Below are positions 56,654-64,000 of a DNA stretch of 64,000 nucleotides, piece after piece. The notes beneath the pieces are model-generated. The model worked only from the letters and a program-made list of their open reading frames with translations. It was not told the origin of the DNA and did not search any database. Source of the stretch: Ferrithrix thermotolerans DSM 19514 (lineage in GTDB: Bacteria > Actinomycetota > Acidimicrobiia > Acidimicrobiales > Acidimicrobiaceae); contig NZ_FQUL01000003.1 in NCBI RefSeq assembly GCF_900128965.1, positions 62,001 through 126,000 of the forward strand, in the 5' to 3' direction. Within the stretch, counting starts at the first letter, position 1, and every line of letters starts with the position of its first letter. The translations under genes and the position numbers were made by a program.

Positions 56654-57652
56654 GTGGACCTGGTTTGTGCTATCGATGTAGGGGCCAGCAAGACTAGAGT
56701 AGCTTTACAAGGCAAGGGTCTAATCTACGACTCTTGGTCTGTTGTTGCCGTTGATGCAGGTAGTAGCTCGATTAGAGCCTGTGGTGAAGCCGCTTACGAC
56801 CTGGTAAGGAGAAGTGGTGGTCGTCATGTGATCAAGGCACCCTTTGGGCATGGTATGACGGCAGACCCGGAGGCCGTAGCACCTTATGTTCGAACCCTCT
56901 TCAACCAGATAGGCTTGCCCTCGCCCTCGAAGTTTCGTATAGGAGTAGCGACTCCCTCCCAGATGACGCCTCTTGAGACCGAGGTCTTAGCTGGGTGCTT
57001 ACGAGAGATTGGATCAAAAGCCGTCGTCCTCGTGCCATCGCTCATGGCGGGATCGCTCGTAGGTGGTATGGACGGCTCTAAAGCGGACGGATTTATGACC
57101 GTGATCGCCGGTGCTGCACGAAGTGAGGCTGCGGTGTTTTCTCTTGGGCAGATGACTGCAGTGACCTCCACAAATGCTGGCGGCGTGAAGGTGTCTCGTC
57201 GTATTTCTAAGGCGATCCTGGATAACTTTGGACTTCTTGTCTCTCCGGACACTGTTGAGCAGGTTAAAGAGCATCTAATATCCCTTGGGCGGCGCGACAA
57301 GGTAAGAGTTGCGGATCTGTGGGGTAGAGATTCCAAGACAGGTGAGACTCGGCAGGTTCGCGTGGAGGATTCACTGTTTATAGATGAGGTTCTACCCATC
57401 TTCAAAGAGATAGCCTCTCTGCCCTCCTTGGTATTTTCAAAGTGTGAGGCTGAGTTGGTGGCCGACATAAGTTACCAGGGGTTGACCTTCATTGGGGGTC
57501 TTTCGGTTGTCCAAGGACTAAAGGAAATGCTCTCATACTCATCAAAGGTCGATGTTATTGTCTTGTCAAGACCCAGCTCTGCGGTAGTTGAGGGTGTACT
57601 TTCGCTCATGACAGGGAGTTCAAAGGTTACTAGGGCTGTATCTCTATCGTAG
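56654..57652 (+). CDS. Divergent MreB-like actin-fold protein
   Basis: The 332-residue product aligns with MreB over its length: phosphate-1 loop AIDVGASKTRVAL, then KGLIYDSWSVVAVD, PFGHGMTADPEAVAPYV, and an adenosine-site-like GLTFIGGLSVVQGLKEM. The phosphate-2 motif DIGGGTTE reads IAGAARSE (residues 151-158). The catalytic EEPMA reads PSLMA (128-132), so ATP hydrolysis is probably lost. MreB polymers guide wall growth. This copy, next to a small membrane protein and away from mreC/mreD, may be a structural or regulatory paralogue. Confidence 0.75.
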   Translation: MDLVCAIDVGASKTRVALQGKGLIYDSWSVVAVDAGSSSIRACGEAAYDLVRRSGGRHVIKAPFGHGMTADPEAVAPYVRTLFNQIGLPSPSKFRIGVATPSQMTPLETEVLAGCLREIGSKAVVLVPSLMAGSLVGGMDGSKADGFMTVIAGAARSEAAVFSLGQMTAVTSTNAGGVKVSRRISKAILDNFGLLVSPDTVEQVKEHLISLGRRDKVRVADLWGRDSKTGETRQVRVEDSLFIDEVLPIFKEIASLPSLVFSKCEAELVADISYQGLTFIGGLSVVQGLKEMLSYSSKVDVIVLSRPSSAVVEGVLSLMTGSSKVTRAVSLS

Positions 57653-58270
57653 GAGATCTTCAGCGATTGCTCTAACTTGGAAGTCTCGGTCTTTACACGC
57701 GTGACGTAGGGCCTCTTCGACATCAGGACCCTCGAAGTTCGAGAGAGCGACTACTGCACGCCTGCGTATATAGACCTTGTCCGAAAGCGCTTCAAGGATG
57801 GTCGTAAGCGAAGAAGGGTCACCTAAGCTTCCCAGCGCTGCAATGGCAGACTCCCGTACACTGTCGTACTTAGAGCCTTGGGCGAGTTCTTGTAGTCGAG
57901 ATATGAAGGATAGATCTTTGATCTCGCCGATCGTGAAACAAGCTGCCTCAAGAGGGCGTTCGTAGTTATCTTGCTCTACGAGTACAGCTAGGACCGATCT
58001 GTATCTACCGGCGTAGGTAAGTGCAACTTCGGTAACCAAGGTGGTCTTGGATAGATCTTCGACTAGTTCAGCTACCTCATGTTCTGTTAGTGGGAACGAC
58101 ATGTTCCATAGGCCTCTAACTGCTAGAGCCGCAGTCAGCTCAAAGTCGTGTTTTGTGGCAAGTCCCTTTCTTAGATGTCTGCGCAGTTCGGCTGAGTCCC
58201 GCTTTAGAGAACTCCTTGCTAGGTTAAAAAGTGAGTTGGGATCAAAGCCGTTAGTTTGGGGTTCTTGCAT
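57644..58270 (-). CDS. HEAT-repeat protein
   Basis: The 208-residue protein has several ~30-residue HEAT-like helical pairs, clearest in VRESAIAALGSLGDPSSLTTIL and RRRAVVALSNFEGPDVEEAL. Such repeats form curved scaffolds for protein binding; no catalytic motif is seen. It converges on the MreB-like gene and overlaps its 3' end by 9 nt. It is divergent from the PDZ-Lon gene. Confidence 0.75.
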   Translation of the reverse strand: MQEPQTNGFDPNSLFNLARSSLKRDSAELRRHLRKGLATKHDFELTAALAVRGLWNMSFPLTEHEVAELVEDLSKTTLVTEVALTYAGRYRSVLAVLVEQDNYERPLEAACFTIGEIKDLSFISRLQELAQGSKYDSVRESAIAALGSLGDPSSLTTILEALSDKVYIRRRAVVALSNFEGPDVEEALRHACKDRDFQVRAIAEDLLR

Positions 58271-58320
58271 CGGTATGTATCTAATATAGCTTCAAAGTGC
58301 AGCGTGGATGAAGGTGAAAG

Positions 58321-59352
58321 TTGGCAAAGACGGCGATTAGGTGGCGTTTTTTCTTTATGGCGCTTCCGGTGGTGGTGTTGATTGGATGGGCGACTGGGTT
58401 CTCGATCCCTGAATACTCGATCTCGCCGGGCCAGGCTATTGACACGGCTACCTTGGTGACGGTTCCCCAGGTGCGACCCAAGGATTACGTCGGCTCCATC
58501 TACATGACCGATGTTACCCTTATCCACTTGACTCCGATTCTGTGGATATACGATCACGTTGTCTCTGACGTCTCGATCTATCCCGCTTCAGAGATAGTGG
58601 GGAGTTCCGATCCATCCCAGTTCTCTCAGCAGCAGCTCTCCCAGATGGCGAACGCAAAACTTGCCGCCGGAGTTGCAGCGTTTAGCTACCTAAACCGTCG
58701 CGTACCGGAGGTATACGGCGCTGAGGTTCTTGCCACCGTTCCTGGGACACCGGCTTACGGCGTATTACGACCCGGTGATCTCGTAACGGAAGTAGGAGGT
58801 AAGACGGTTACTTCGATGTCGACGTTTGCGGCCGCAATCACATCCTACCCCCCTGGCTCAGTCGTTAGATTGTTAGTGATTAGGCAAAACGTCAACTCCA
58901 GTTCTTTAGACTTCAAACGTATCAGCTTTACCGTAAAGCTTGGGAGCGATCCACGTAACGGAAAGAAGGCCTTTTTAGGAGTCGAGTACACCCAGGGAGT
59001 ATTTTACGTTCTGCCTGGATCGATCAAGATAGCTACAGGTGAGATTGGAGGTCCGTCGGCAGGTCTAGCCTTCGCTCTGCAACTGGTGCAGGAACTCTCG
59101 CACCATAGGTTTGCTAGAGGTGTCAAGGTAGCAGCGACGGGGACCATAGCGCCGAACGGGATCGTTGGTGAAGTTGGAGGAGTCCCTCAGAAAGCCGTTG
59201 CGGTTTATAGAGCCGGTGTCAAGATCTTCCTGGTTCCTAAGCAACAGGTGTCTCAAGCGAGAACCTATGTAGGGAAGAAGCTCACAATCATAGGCGTCTC
59301 AAGCCTTTCGCAGGCAATTGATGCTATAAAGGGGCTGCGAGGTATCTCTTAG
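58321..59352 (+). CDS. PDZ and Lon-type serine protease (YlbL/SepM-like)
   Basis: One N-terminal signal-anchor helix (FFFMALPVVVLIGWATGF) precedes a PDZ domain around residues 130-200 (GVLRPGDLVTEVGGKTV) and a Lon proteolytic domain. In that domain GEIGGPSAGLAFAL holds the active Ser246 and GVPQKAVAVYRAGV the Lys291 base. TTG at 58321 follows AAGGTG by 4 nt. The family cleaves outside-facing membrane or secreted substrates. It lies directly before the coiled-coil gene and close to the UPF0182 gene, an actinobacterial neighbourhood I recall from mycobacteria. Confidence 0.9.
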   Translation: MAKTAIRWRFFFMALPVVVLIGWATGFSIPEYSISPGQAIDTATLVTVPQVRPKDYVGSIYMTDVTLIHLTPILWIYDHVVSDVSIYPASEIVGSSDPSQFSQQQLSQMANAKLAAGVAAFSYLNRRVPEVYGAEVLATVPGTPAYGVLRPGDLVTEVGGKTVTSMSTFAAAITSYPPGSVVRLLVIRQNVNSSSLDFKRISFTVKLGSDPRNGKKAFLGVEYTQGVFYVLPGSIKIATGEIGGPSAGLAFALQLVQELSHHRFARGVKVAATGTIAPNGIVGEVGGVPQKAVAVYRAGVKIFLVPKQQVSQARTYVGKKLTIIGVSSLSQAIDAIKGLRGIS

Positions 59353-59370
59353 AGTACCTAAGCTATTGCT

Positions 59371-61677
59371 ATGCGCGGTATTAGAGAGGGTGAGGGAGTT
59401 GTGAACGGTGGATCCGAGACTACGCCAAGATTCCCCATTGTTCGTAAGGGGCTGGATCAGAGGGAGGTCTACCCTTATCTCGAGCGTCTAAAGCTTAGGA
59501 TAGAGGAGCTAGAGCGGGACAACCAGCGCTTGCAGGGGGAGTTGGAAGAACTAAGACGACAGGTTGAGAACCCAGAACTTGACATCGATAGAGTTACAGA
59601 GATCTTTGGTAAGCAAGCCTCCGAGATCTTGCGAAGCGCACATGACATCTCCTCGTCGATAAGAAAGCGTGCTGAGCTGAACGCTAAAGACATTATTTCG
59701 AAGGCTGAAAGGCAGGCTACTGATCTAGAACTCCAAGCATCAGTTGCTGCCGAGGCTCAGATGACGGAGGCTGCAGAACGAGCCAGAGAAATTGTGGACA
59801 GGGCCAAGGCAGAGGCTACCGAGATCATTGCGCTAGCTGAACAGGGAGCTCAGAGTATCTCGGAACGTGCAAAGGCGGAAGGTCGATCACTTCTTCATAG
59901 GGCTCGGGAACTTCGTAGCAAGGTATTCAATGAGATGCAGAGCAGAATTGAACTCCTCAATAGCGATATTGAGGAGTTGGAAACCTCACGGACCACGCTT
60001 TTGCAGATGCTTAGCGCCGCAGAGACCGTCCTCTCTGAAGTGAAAAGAGACATAGTTGGCAGATCAGTCGTGTCAGACGTTCTGGAGACACAGGGTGTTG
60101 AAGACGAACTCGAAGGCAATGTTCTAGTCGCCGAAGATCTGAGCCTCGCACACGAGGAAAACTTGCTTACCCCCCTTTATGAGGAGGGAGACACCTTAGG
60201 AGCTAGCGACCACGAAGATCTGCCAACTGAACATCGCCTAGGTGACCTCTTATCTAGAGGTAGGGGTTCCGATCTCGATGACCAGAGCGAAGACTCTGCT
60301 CGAAATGAAGCTGCAGGCGAGGTCACCAAAGATTCCGATACTTTGCAGTCGGAGGCGAAAGGTTTCGTAGAAGAAAACCGTGTTGCGGGCGAGTTGCACA
60401 CAGAAGATCTGTATGAAGGTGTGATCTCGATAAGGCCCATCCCAACCTCAGCTGAAGTTCTAGGTGATAGCAGTTTTGACAGCGAGCCTTTGGACGATGA
60501 GAGCCTCGTAGATGACTTTGATGATAAAAGTTTTCCCGTGGACGTAGAGGCTGCGGCCACGGTATGTTTCGATGATCAAGTTCTCGAGACGGAGGTGCAC
60601 GGAAGTGATGAGACCTCTGTCGCTGGTGACCCATCTTGGGGAATCGATGAGGAAAAAACAGAGGTGTTTGCCGCATTGTCGACGGGGGAAACAGATCCGC
60701 AAGATGTGGATGATGAAACAGACGAACCTTTGAAATATAGGGAAACCATTGCTCATAGTTCGCATGCGAACGACTCTCACGAACCTGAGGAAGCAGTCGA
60801 AGAATCCTTGCAGCTAGATCTCCTTGAGAAGCTTTTTGAGCGACTAAGAGAGGGAAGATCTCAAGAAGTGCAAGTTGCGTCGCAAACAGTGGACGTTGCG
60901 GTGAAAGATAGCCTAGATCTAAAAGATCAAACGACTTCAGAGCCTGCTTTAGGAGTTGATCTCATAAGCGAGACCAGGCACGAAACAAGCGTTCAGTCTG
61001 ACACCAGCGTTCCAGACTACTCCGAGATGCTCAATCGACGCGAGGAGGCGCTCTCTGAGCCTTCACTACAGATGTCTAGACGCGTAAAGAGATTGCTTCA
61101 AGACGATCAGAATGAGCTGCTTGACGTACTAAGAAAGTCTGGGGTAGATGGGCTTCTGAAGAGGCTAAATGAGCTTTTGACTAAATTTCATAGTCACTCT
61201 ATGGAGATCTATGAGTACCTGGAGCGTTCTAGGAGCGAGGGGCTTAGGCTTTTCGTCGACCAAGGAGTTGAAGTGGAGTTAGATGTAGCGGAGCTGATGC
61301 AAGTTGCCGAGGACGTCTGCTCTTTGATTGCTGAACTTTCACTCAAGAGAGTTATGGCGATCTACTCCTCCATCGAAAGCGGGGAGGGGCAAGATCAAGT
61401 AGCGCTTATCAACTCAATCTACAGGGACTTGCGCGTGCAGAAGGTAGACGAGATCGTGGGTGACTATGTAAACTCTGCCTTTAACCTTGGGGTCCGTAAC
61501 GTTCCAGGACTCTCGTCGCTGAACTGGGTAACCTTCGATCTTGGCGGGAACTGTTCAGACTGTGATGACAACACACTGGCAAATCCAAATCCAAAAGATG
61601 AAGATTTCCCAACAGGTCATAAGGTTCCACCCGTGCATCCGGGCTGTCGATGTCTGATTGTCCCAACTATCGCCTAG
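59371..61677 (+). CDS. Large coiled-coil protein with a phage Mu F-like C-terminal motif
   Basis: The 768-residue product starts with a DivIVA-like coiled coil (residues about 35-240: LERLKLRIEELERDNQRL and long heptads of A/E/R). A long acidic, probably disordered stretch follows (about 240-560). A helical C-terminus ends with C728xxC731 and GHKVPPVHPGCRCLI (H756, C759, C761). The last motif resembles the CxxC...HPxCRC end of Mu gpF / SPP1 gp7 minor head proteins. GTG at 59401 behind GAGGGAG may be the true start. No phage gene is nearby. Confidence 0.7.
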   Translation: MRGIREGEGVVNGGSETTPRFPIVRKGLDQREVYPYLERLKLRIEELERDNQRLQGELEELRRQVENPELDIDRVTEIFGKQASEILRSAHDISSSIRKRAELNAKDIISKAERQATDLELQASVAAEAQMTEAAERAREIVDRAKAEATEIIALAEQGAQSISERAKAEGRSLLHRARELRSKVFNEMQSRIELLNSDIEELETSRTTLLQMLSAAETVLSEVKRDIVGRSVVSDVLETQGVEDELEGNVLVAEDLSLAHEENLLTPLYEEGDTLGASDHEDLPTEHRLGDLLSRGRGSDLDDQSEDSARNEAAGEVTKDSDTLQSEAKGFVEENRVAGELHTEDLYEGVISIRPIPTSAEVLGDSSFDSEPLDDESLVDDFDDKSFPVDVEAAATVCFDDQVLETEVHGSDETSVAGDPSWGIDEEKTEVFAALSTGETDPQDVDDETDEPLKYRETIAHSSHANDSHEPEEAVEESLQLDLLEKLFERLREGRSQEVQVASQTVDVAVKDSLDLKDQTTSEPALGVDLISETRHETSVQSDTSVPDYSEMLNRREEALSEPSLQMSRRVKRLLQDDQNELLDVLRKSGVDGLLKRLNELLTKFHSHSMEIYEYLERSRSEGLRLFVDQGVEVELDVAELMQVAEDVCSLIAELSLKRVMAIYSSIESGEGQDQVALINSIYRDLRVQKVDEIVGDYVNSAFNLGVRNVPGLSSLNWVTFDLGGNCSDCDDNTLANPNPKDEDFPTGHKVPPVHPGCRCLIVPTIA

Positions 61678-61687
61678 TTTTGTTGTT

Positions 61688-64000
61688 ATGCGTGTTCCCG
61701 GTGACATAGTTCAGAGGAGAGGCGACTCCTCAAAGCGACAGGTTGTTATTGTACTGGTCGTCGCTGCCTTAGTGGTTCTTATCCTGTCTCTTAGAGGGAT
61801 TGCGGTCTTTTATACAGACTATCTTTGGTTCCGTAGCATAAATCTCTCTGTTGTTTGGCGGAACACCCTCTTTGCAAAGCTTGAGCTCGCTGGAGCTTTT
61901 ACGGTCGGGTTCTTTGTTCTAAGCCTAATCAGCCTTACCATCGCAGATAAGATGCAAACACAGGTTCCGCCCGTAGACGCTAACAAAGATGAACTGGTTG
62001 CTCGCTACGGACAGTCGAAGGAGCGTCACCCCAGACTTCTTAGAGTGCTGGCGTCTTTAGTTGCAGCTCTCATAGTCGGATCAGGTGCTTCGGCACAGTG
62101 GAAGTCCTTCATACTCTTTCAGCACTCGGTACCGTTTCATAAGGTCGATCCACAGTTCCACATGGACTATAGCTTTTTCGTCTTCAAACTCCCGTTTCTT
62201 ATGTTTCTAGTACGTTGGAGTTTCCTGGCGCTTGTGATCATCTTTATACTGACCACCGGTCTTTACTATCTGAACGGAAACATTCGATCCCAGGGTCGAG
62301 CGCCTAGGGTGTCTCCGAAGGTTAAGGCACATATGTCGGTTTTATTAGCTCTCTTAGCCATTGTCAAGGCCTATGGGTATTACCTTCAGAGATTTCAGCT
62401 CGACACATCTACCAGTGGATACGTTGAAGGGGCTGCCTACACAGATGTACATGCTTTATTGCCTGCTCTGACGTTGTTGGTCTTTATATCCTTAGGTGCT
62501 GGTGTATTGTTTGTTATCAACATAAGGCGGCAGGGGTGGGTATTGCCGCTTATCGGCTTGGGGCTATGGGCGTTCCTCTCACTGGTGCTCGGTGCAATAT
62601 ATCCGGCAATTATTCAACAGTTCGTGGTTCAGCCGGCCCAAGGGACGAAAGAGCTTCCTTACATTGCACGTAACATCGAGGCCACCCGCTACGGAATGAG
62701 CCTTGAGAATGTTCAGACGCAAAATTACAACGCTTCTCAAAATATAAGTGGACAAGGGATCCGAGCTTATGCAAAGACTCTGGCCGGCGTGAGATTGTGG
62801 GATGCCTCTGTCGCACTTCCTACCTTCGATAAGCTCCAGGACATACGCTCTTACTACCACTTCAACTCCCTTGCGGTAGACGATTACTCAATAGACGGCA
62901 CCAAGACGCCGATCATACTTGGTATAAGGCAACTAAACTCCTCAAACCTTCCGTCTCAGTCATGGGTGAACCTGCACCTTCAGTACACTCATGGATATGG
63001 TGCGGTAGTTGCCCCTGCTAACAAGGTCAACTCGGACGGTAATCCCAACTTCCTACTAGCCAATCTCCCCCCAAGTGCTCAAAGTGGCGCTCCTTCCTTG
63101 ACGCAACCTCAGGTGTATTACTCTTTGAATAATCCGGGATACGTAATTGCGAACTCGCGGCAACCCGAGATCGATTACCAGGTTCCATCGGGGTTGAGCG
63201 TGGAGACCCACTACGCAGGTTCTGGAGGCGTGCGGCTTTCCTCAACCCTGATCAAGGCTGCATTTGCACTTAGATATGGCGATATCAACATTCTCATCTC
63301 CTCTTTGGTCGATACCAACTCACGGCTGATGTTGCGGCGAGACATTCAGGTCGAGGCCCAAGATGCGGCACCGTTTCTAAAGTTTGGCTCTAATCCCTAT
63401 CCTGTGATTGCGAACGGTTCGATATATTGGGTTCAAAATGCTTATACAACGACGAGCCAGTTACCATATGGACAGGCCGCTGATGTTTCGAATCTCTCAC
63501 CGTCAAGTGGTCTAAATGCCTACTTTAACTACGTGAGAAACTCCGTCAAGGTCGTCACCAATGCCTATACCGGCCAGATGACTTTCTACGTTTCTGATCC
63601 CAGGGACCCGATCATACGAGCGTATGAGGCTGAGTTCCCAGGTGTGTTCAAGCCCATGTCGCAGATGAGTCAGGCGTTGCGATCGCACATGAGGTATCCA
63701 GAAGACCTCTTTGTGGTGCAAAGCACTATGTATGGCAAGTATCACGTTACCAATGCCTCCAACTTCTACAGTGCAGGCAGTGCCTGGACTTTGTCTCCTA
63801 ATCCAGGAAACGGGTCTCCCAGCGCTGCTCTAAGTCAGACTGTGACGACCAATGCAGCAGGGTTTCCAGTGTCCTCCCAGATTAGTGCGATGCCGCCTCT
63901 ATATGAGCAGCTCACCTTACCAAACTCCGATGAGCCTCACTTTGGGATCGTGGAAGCTTTTGTGCCGATAAGCCAGACGCAGGTGCAGCAAAACTTGACA
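61688..64000 (+). CDS. UPF0182 family membrane protein (truncated by the window end)
   Basis: The frame is open from ATG 61688 to the last base, giving 771 codons of a protein usually about 900-1000 residues long. Several N-terminal membrane helices are seen (VVIVLVVAALVVLILSL, then ARFYTDYLWF-like AVFYTDYLWFRS). A central family sequence follows (PAIIQQFVVQPAQGTKELPYI, RNIEATRYGM), then ATL-type large outside domain sequence (AYEAEFPGVFKPM, HMRYPEDLF). UPF0182 proteins are conserved in actinobacteria and of unknown function. The ATG lacks a clear ribosome-binding site. Confidence 0.93.
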   Translation, partial: MRVPGDIVQRRGDSSKRQVVIVLVVAALVVLILSLRGIAVFYTDYLWFRSINLSVVWRNTLFAKLELAGAFTVGFFVLSLISLTIADKMQTQVPPVDANKDELVARYGQSKERHPRLLRVLASLVAALIVGSGASAQWKSFILFQHSVPFHKVDPQFHMDYSFFVFKLPFLMFLVRWSFLALVIIFILTTGLYYLNGNIRSQGRAPRVSPKVKAHMSVLLALLAIVKAYGYYLQRFQLDTSTSGYVEGAAYTDVHALLPALTLLVFISLGAGVLFVINIRRQGWVLPLIGLGLWAFLSLVLGAIYPAIIQQFVVQPAQGTKELPYIARNIEATRYGMSLENVQTQNYNASQNISGQGIRAYAKTLAGVRLWDASVALPTFDKLQDIRSYYHFNSLAVDDYSIDGTKTPIILGIRQLNSSNLPSQSWVNLHLQYTHGYGAVVAPANKVNSDGNPNFLLANLPPSAQSGAPSLTQPQVYYSLNNPGYVIANSRQPEIDYQVPSGLSVETHYAGSGGVRLSSTLIKAAFALRYGDINILISSLVDTNSRLMLRRDIQVEAQDAAPFLKFGSNPYPVIANGSIYWVQNAYTTTSQLPYGQAADVSNLSPSSGLNAYFNYVRNSVKVVTNAYTGQMTFYVSDPRDPIIRAYEAEFPGVFKPMSQMSQALRSHMRYPEDLFVVQSTMYGKYHVTNASNFYSAGSAWTLSPNPGNGSPSAALSQTVTTNAAGFPVSSQISAMPPLYEQLTLPNSDEPHFGIVEAFVPISQTQVQQNLT

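Overview
The window reads as part of the chromosome of an actinobacterium of moderate GC content. Two WhiB-type Fe-S regulators, a DUF2510 membrane protein, a CBS-less GuaB3-type IMP dehydrogenase, the PDZ-Lon protease next to a UPF0182 membrane protein, and a Zincin_2-family protein are all actinobacterial marks. Gene order and the roughly 50% GC (judged by eye) suggest the class Acidimicrobiia (Acidithrix/Ferrimicrobium-like), but this assignment is an inference. GTG and TTG start codons are very common.

Layout. Positions 1-12.7 kb hold the spc, alpha and rplM-rpsI ribosomal clusters: rplP(partial)-rpmC-rpsQ-rplN-rplX-rplE-rpsN-rpsH-rplF-rplR-rpsE-rpmD-rplO-secY-adk-map-infA-rpmJ-rpsM-rpsK-rpsD-rpoA-rplQ-truA-rplM-rpsI. 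glmM and glmS (UDP-GlcNAc synthesis) follow, then a GT4 glycosyltransferase and a LysR regulator on opposite strands. At 18-24.6 kb lies acpS-nnr-alr-udg-tsaE-tsaB-rimI-tsaD, covering carrier-protein activation, NAD(P)HX repair, cell-wall D-Ala, DNA repair and three of the four t6A tRNA-modification proteins. groES-groEL follow behind a perfect CIRCE operator and end in a strong terminator. From 26.8 to 30.1 kb lies a heavily decayed kdpD/kdpE two-component locus, with the N-terminal half of KdpD in opposite orientation to the rest. GuaB3, guaA and pcrA follow, then a B12-binding mutase subunit and sucC-sucD. At 38.7-45.8 kb are a Nudix hydrolase, purN-purH, folD-metF (metF carries an in-frame TAA) and icd-mdh. 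A minus-strand sdhA-sdhB operon has no adjacent membrane-anchor genes and is followed by an SCP2-like protein, a DUF2510 protein and a small hypothetical. Two whiB genes flank a formiminotransferase-like gene. The end of the window carries a degenerate zincin, moaE, a small membrane protein with a divergent MreB-like protein, a HEAT-repeat protein, a PDZ-Lon protease, a large coiled-coil protein with a phage Mu-F-like C-terminus, and a truncated UPF0182 membrane protein.

Functionally, the window joins translation and protein export, wall-precursor synthesis, purine and folate one-carbon metabolism (purN, purH, folD, metF, guaB3, guaA) and TCA-cycle steps (sucCD, icd, mdh, sdhAB). The most unusual observations are: infA apparently starting at CTG; tsaD with no ATG/GTG/TTG start that keeps its essential N-terminus; a nonsense codon in metF; the split and inverted kdpD relic; an MreB-like protein and a zincin that have both lost catalytic motifs; and the coiled-coil/Mu-F-like fusion. 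Five gaps of about 350-900 bp hold no convincing gene. No tRNA, rRNA, CRISPR array or intact insertion sequence was seen.
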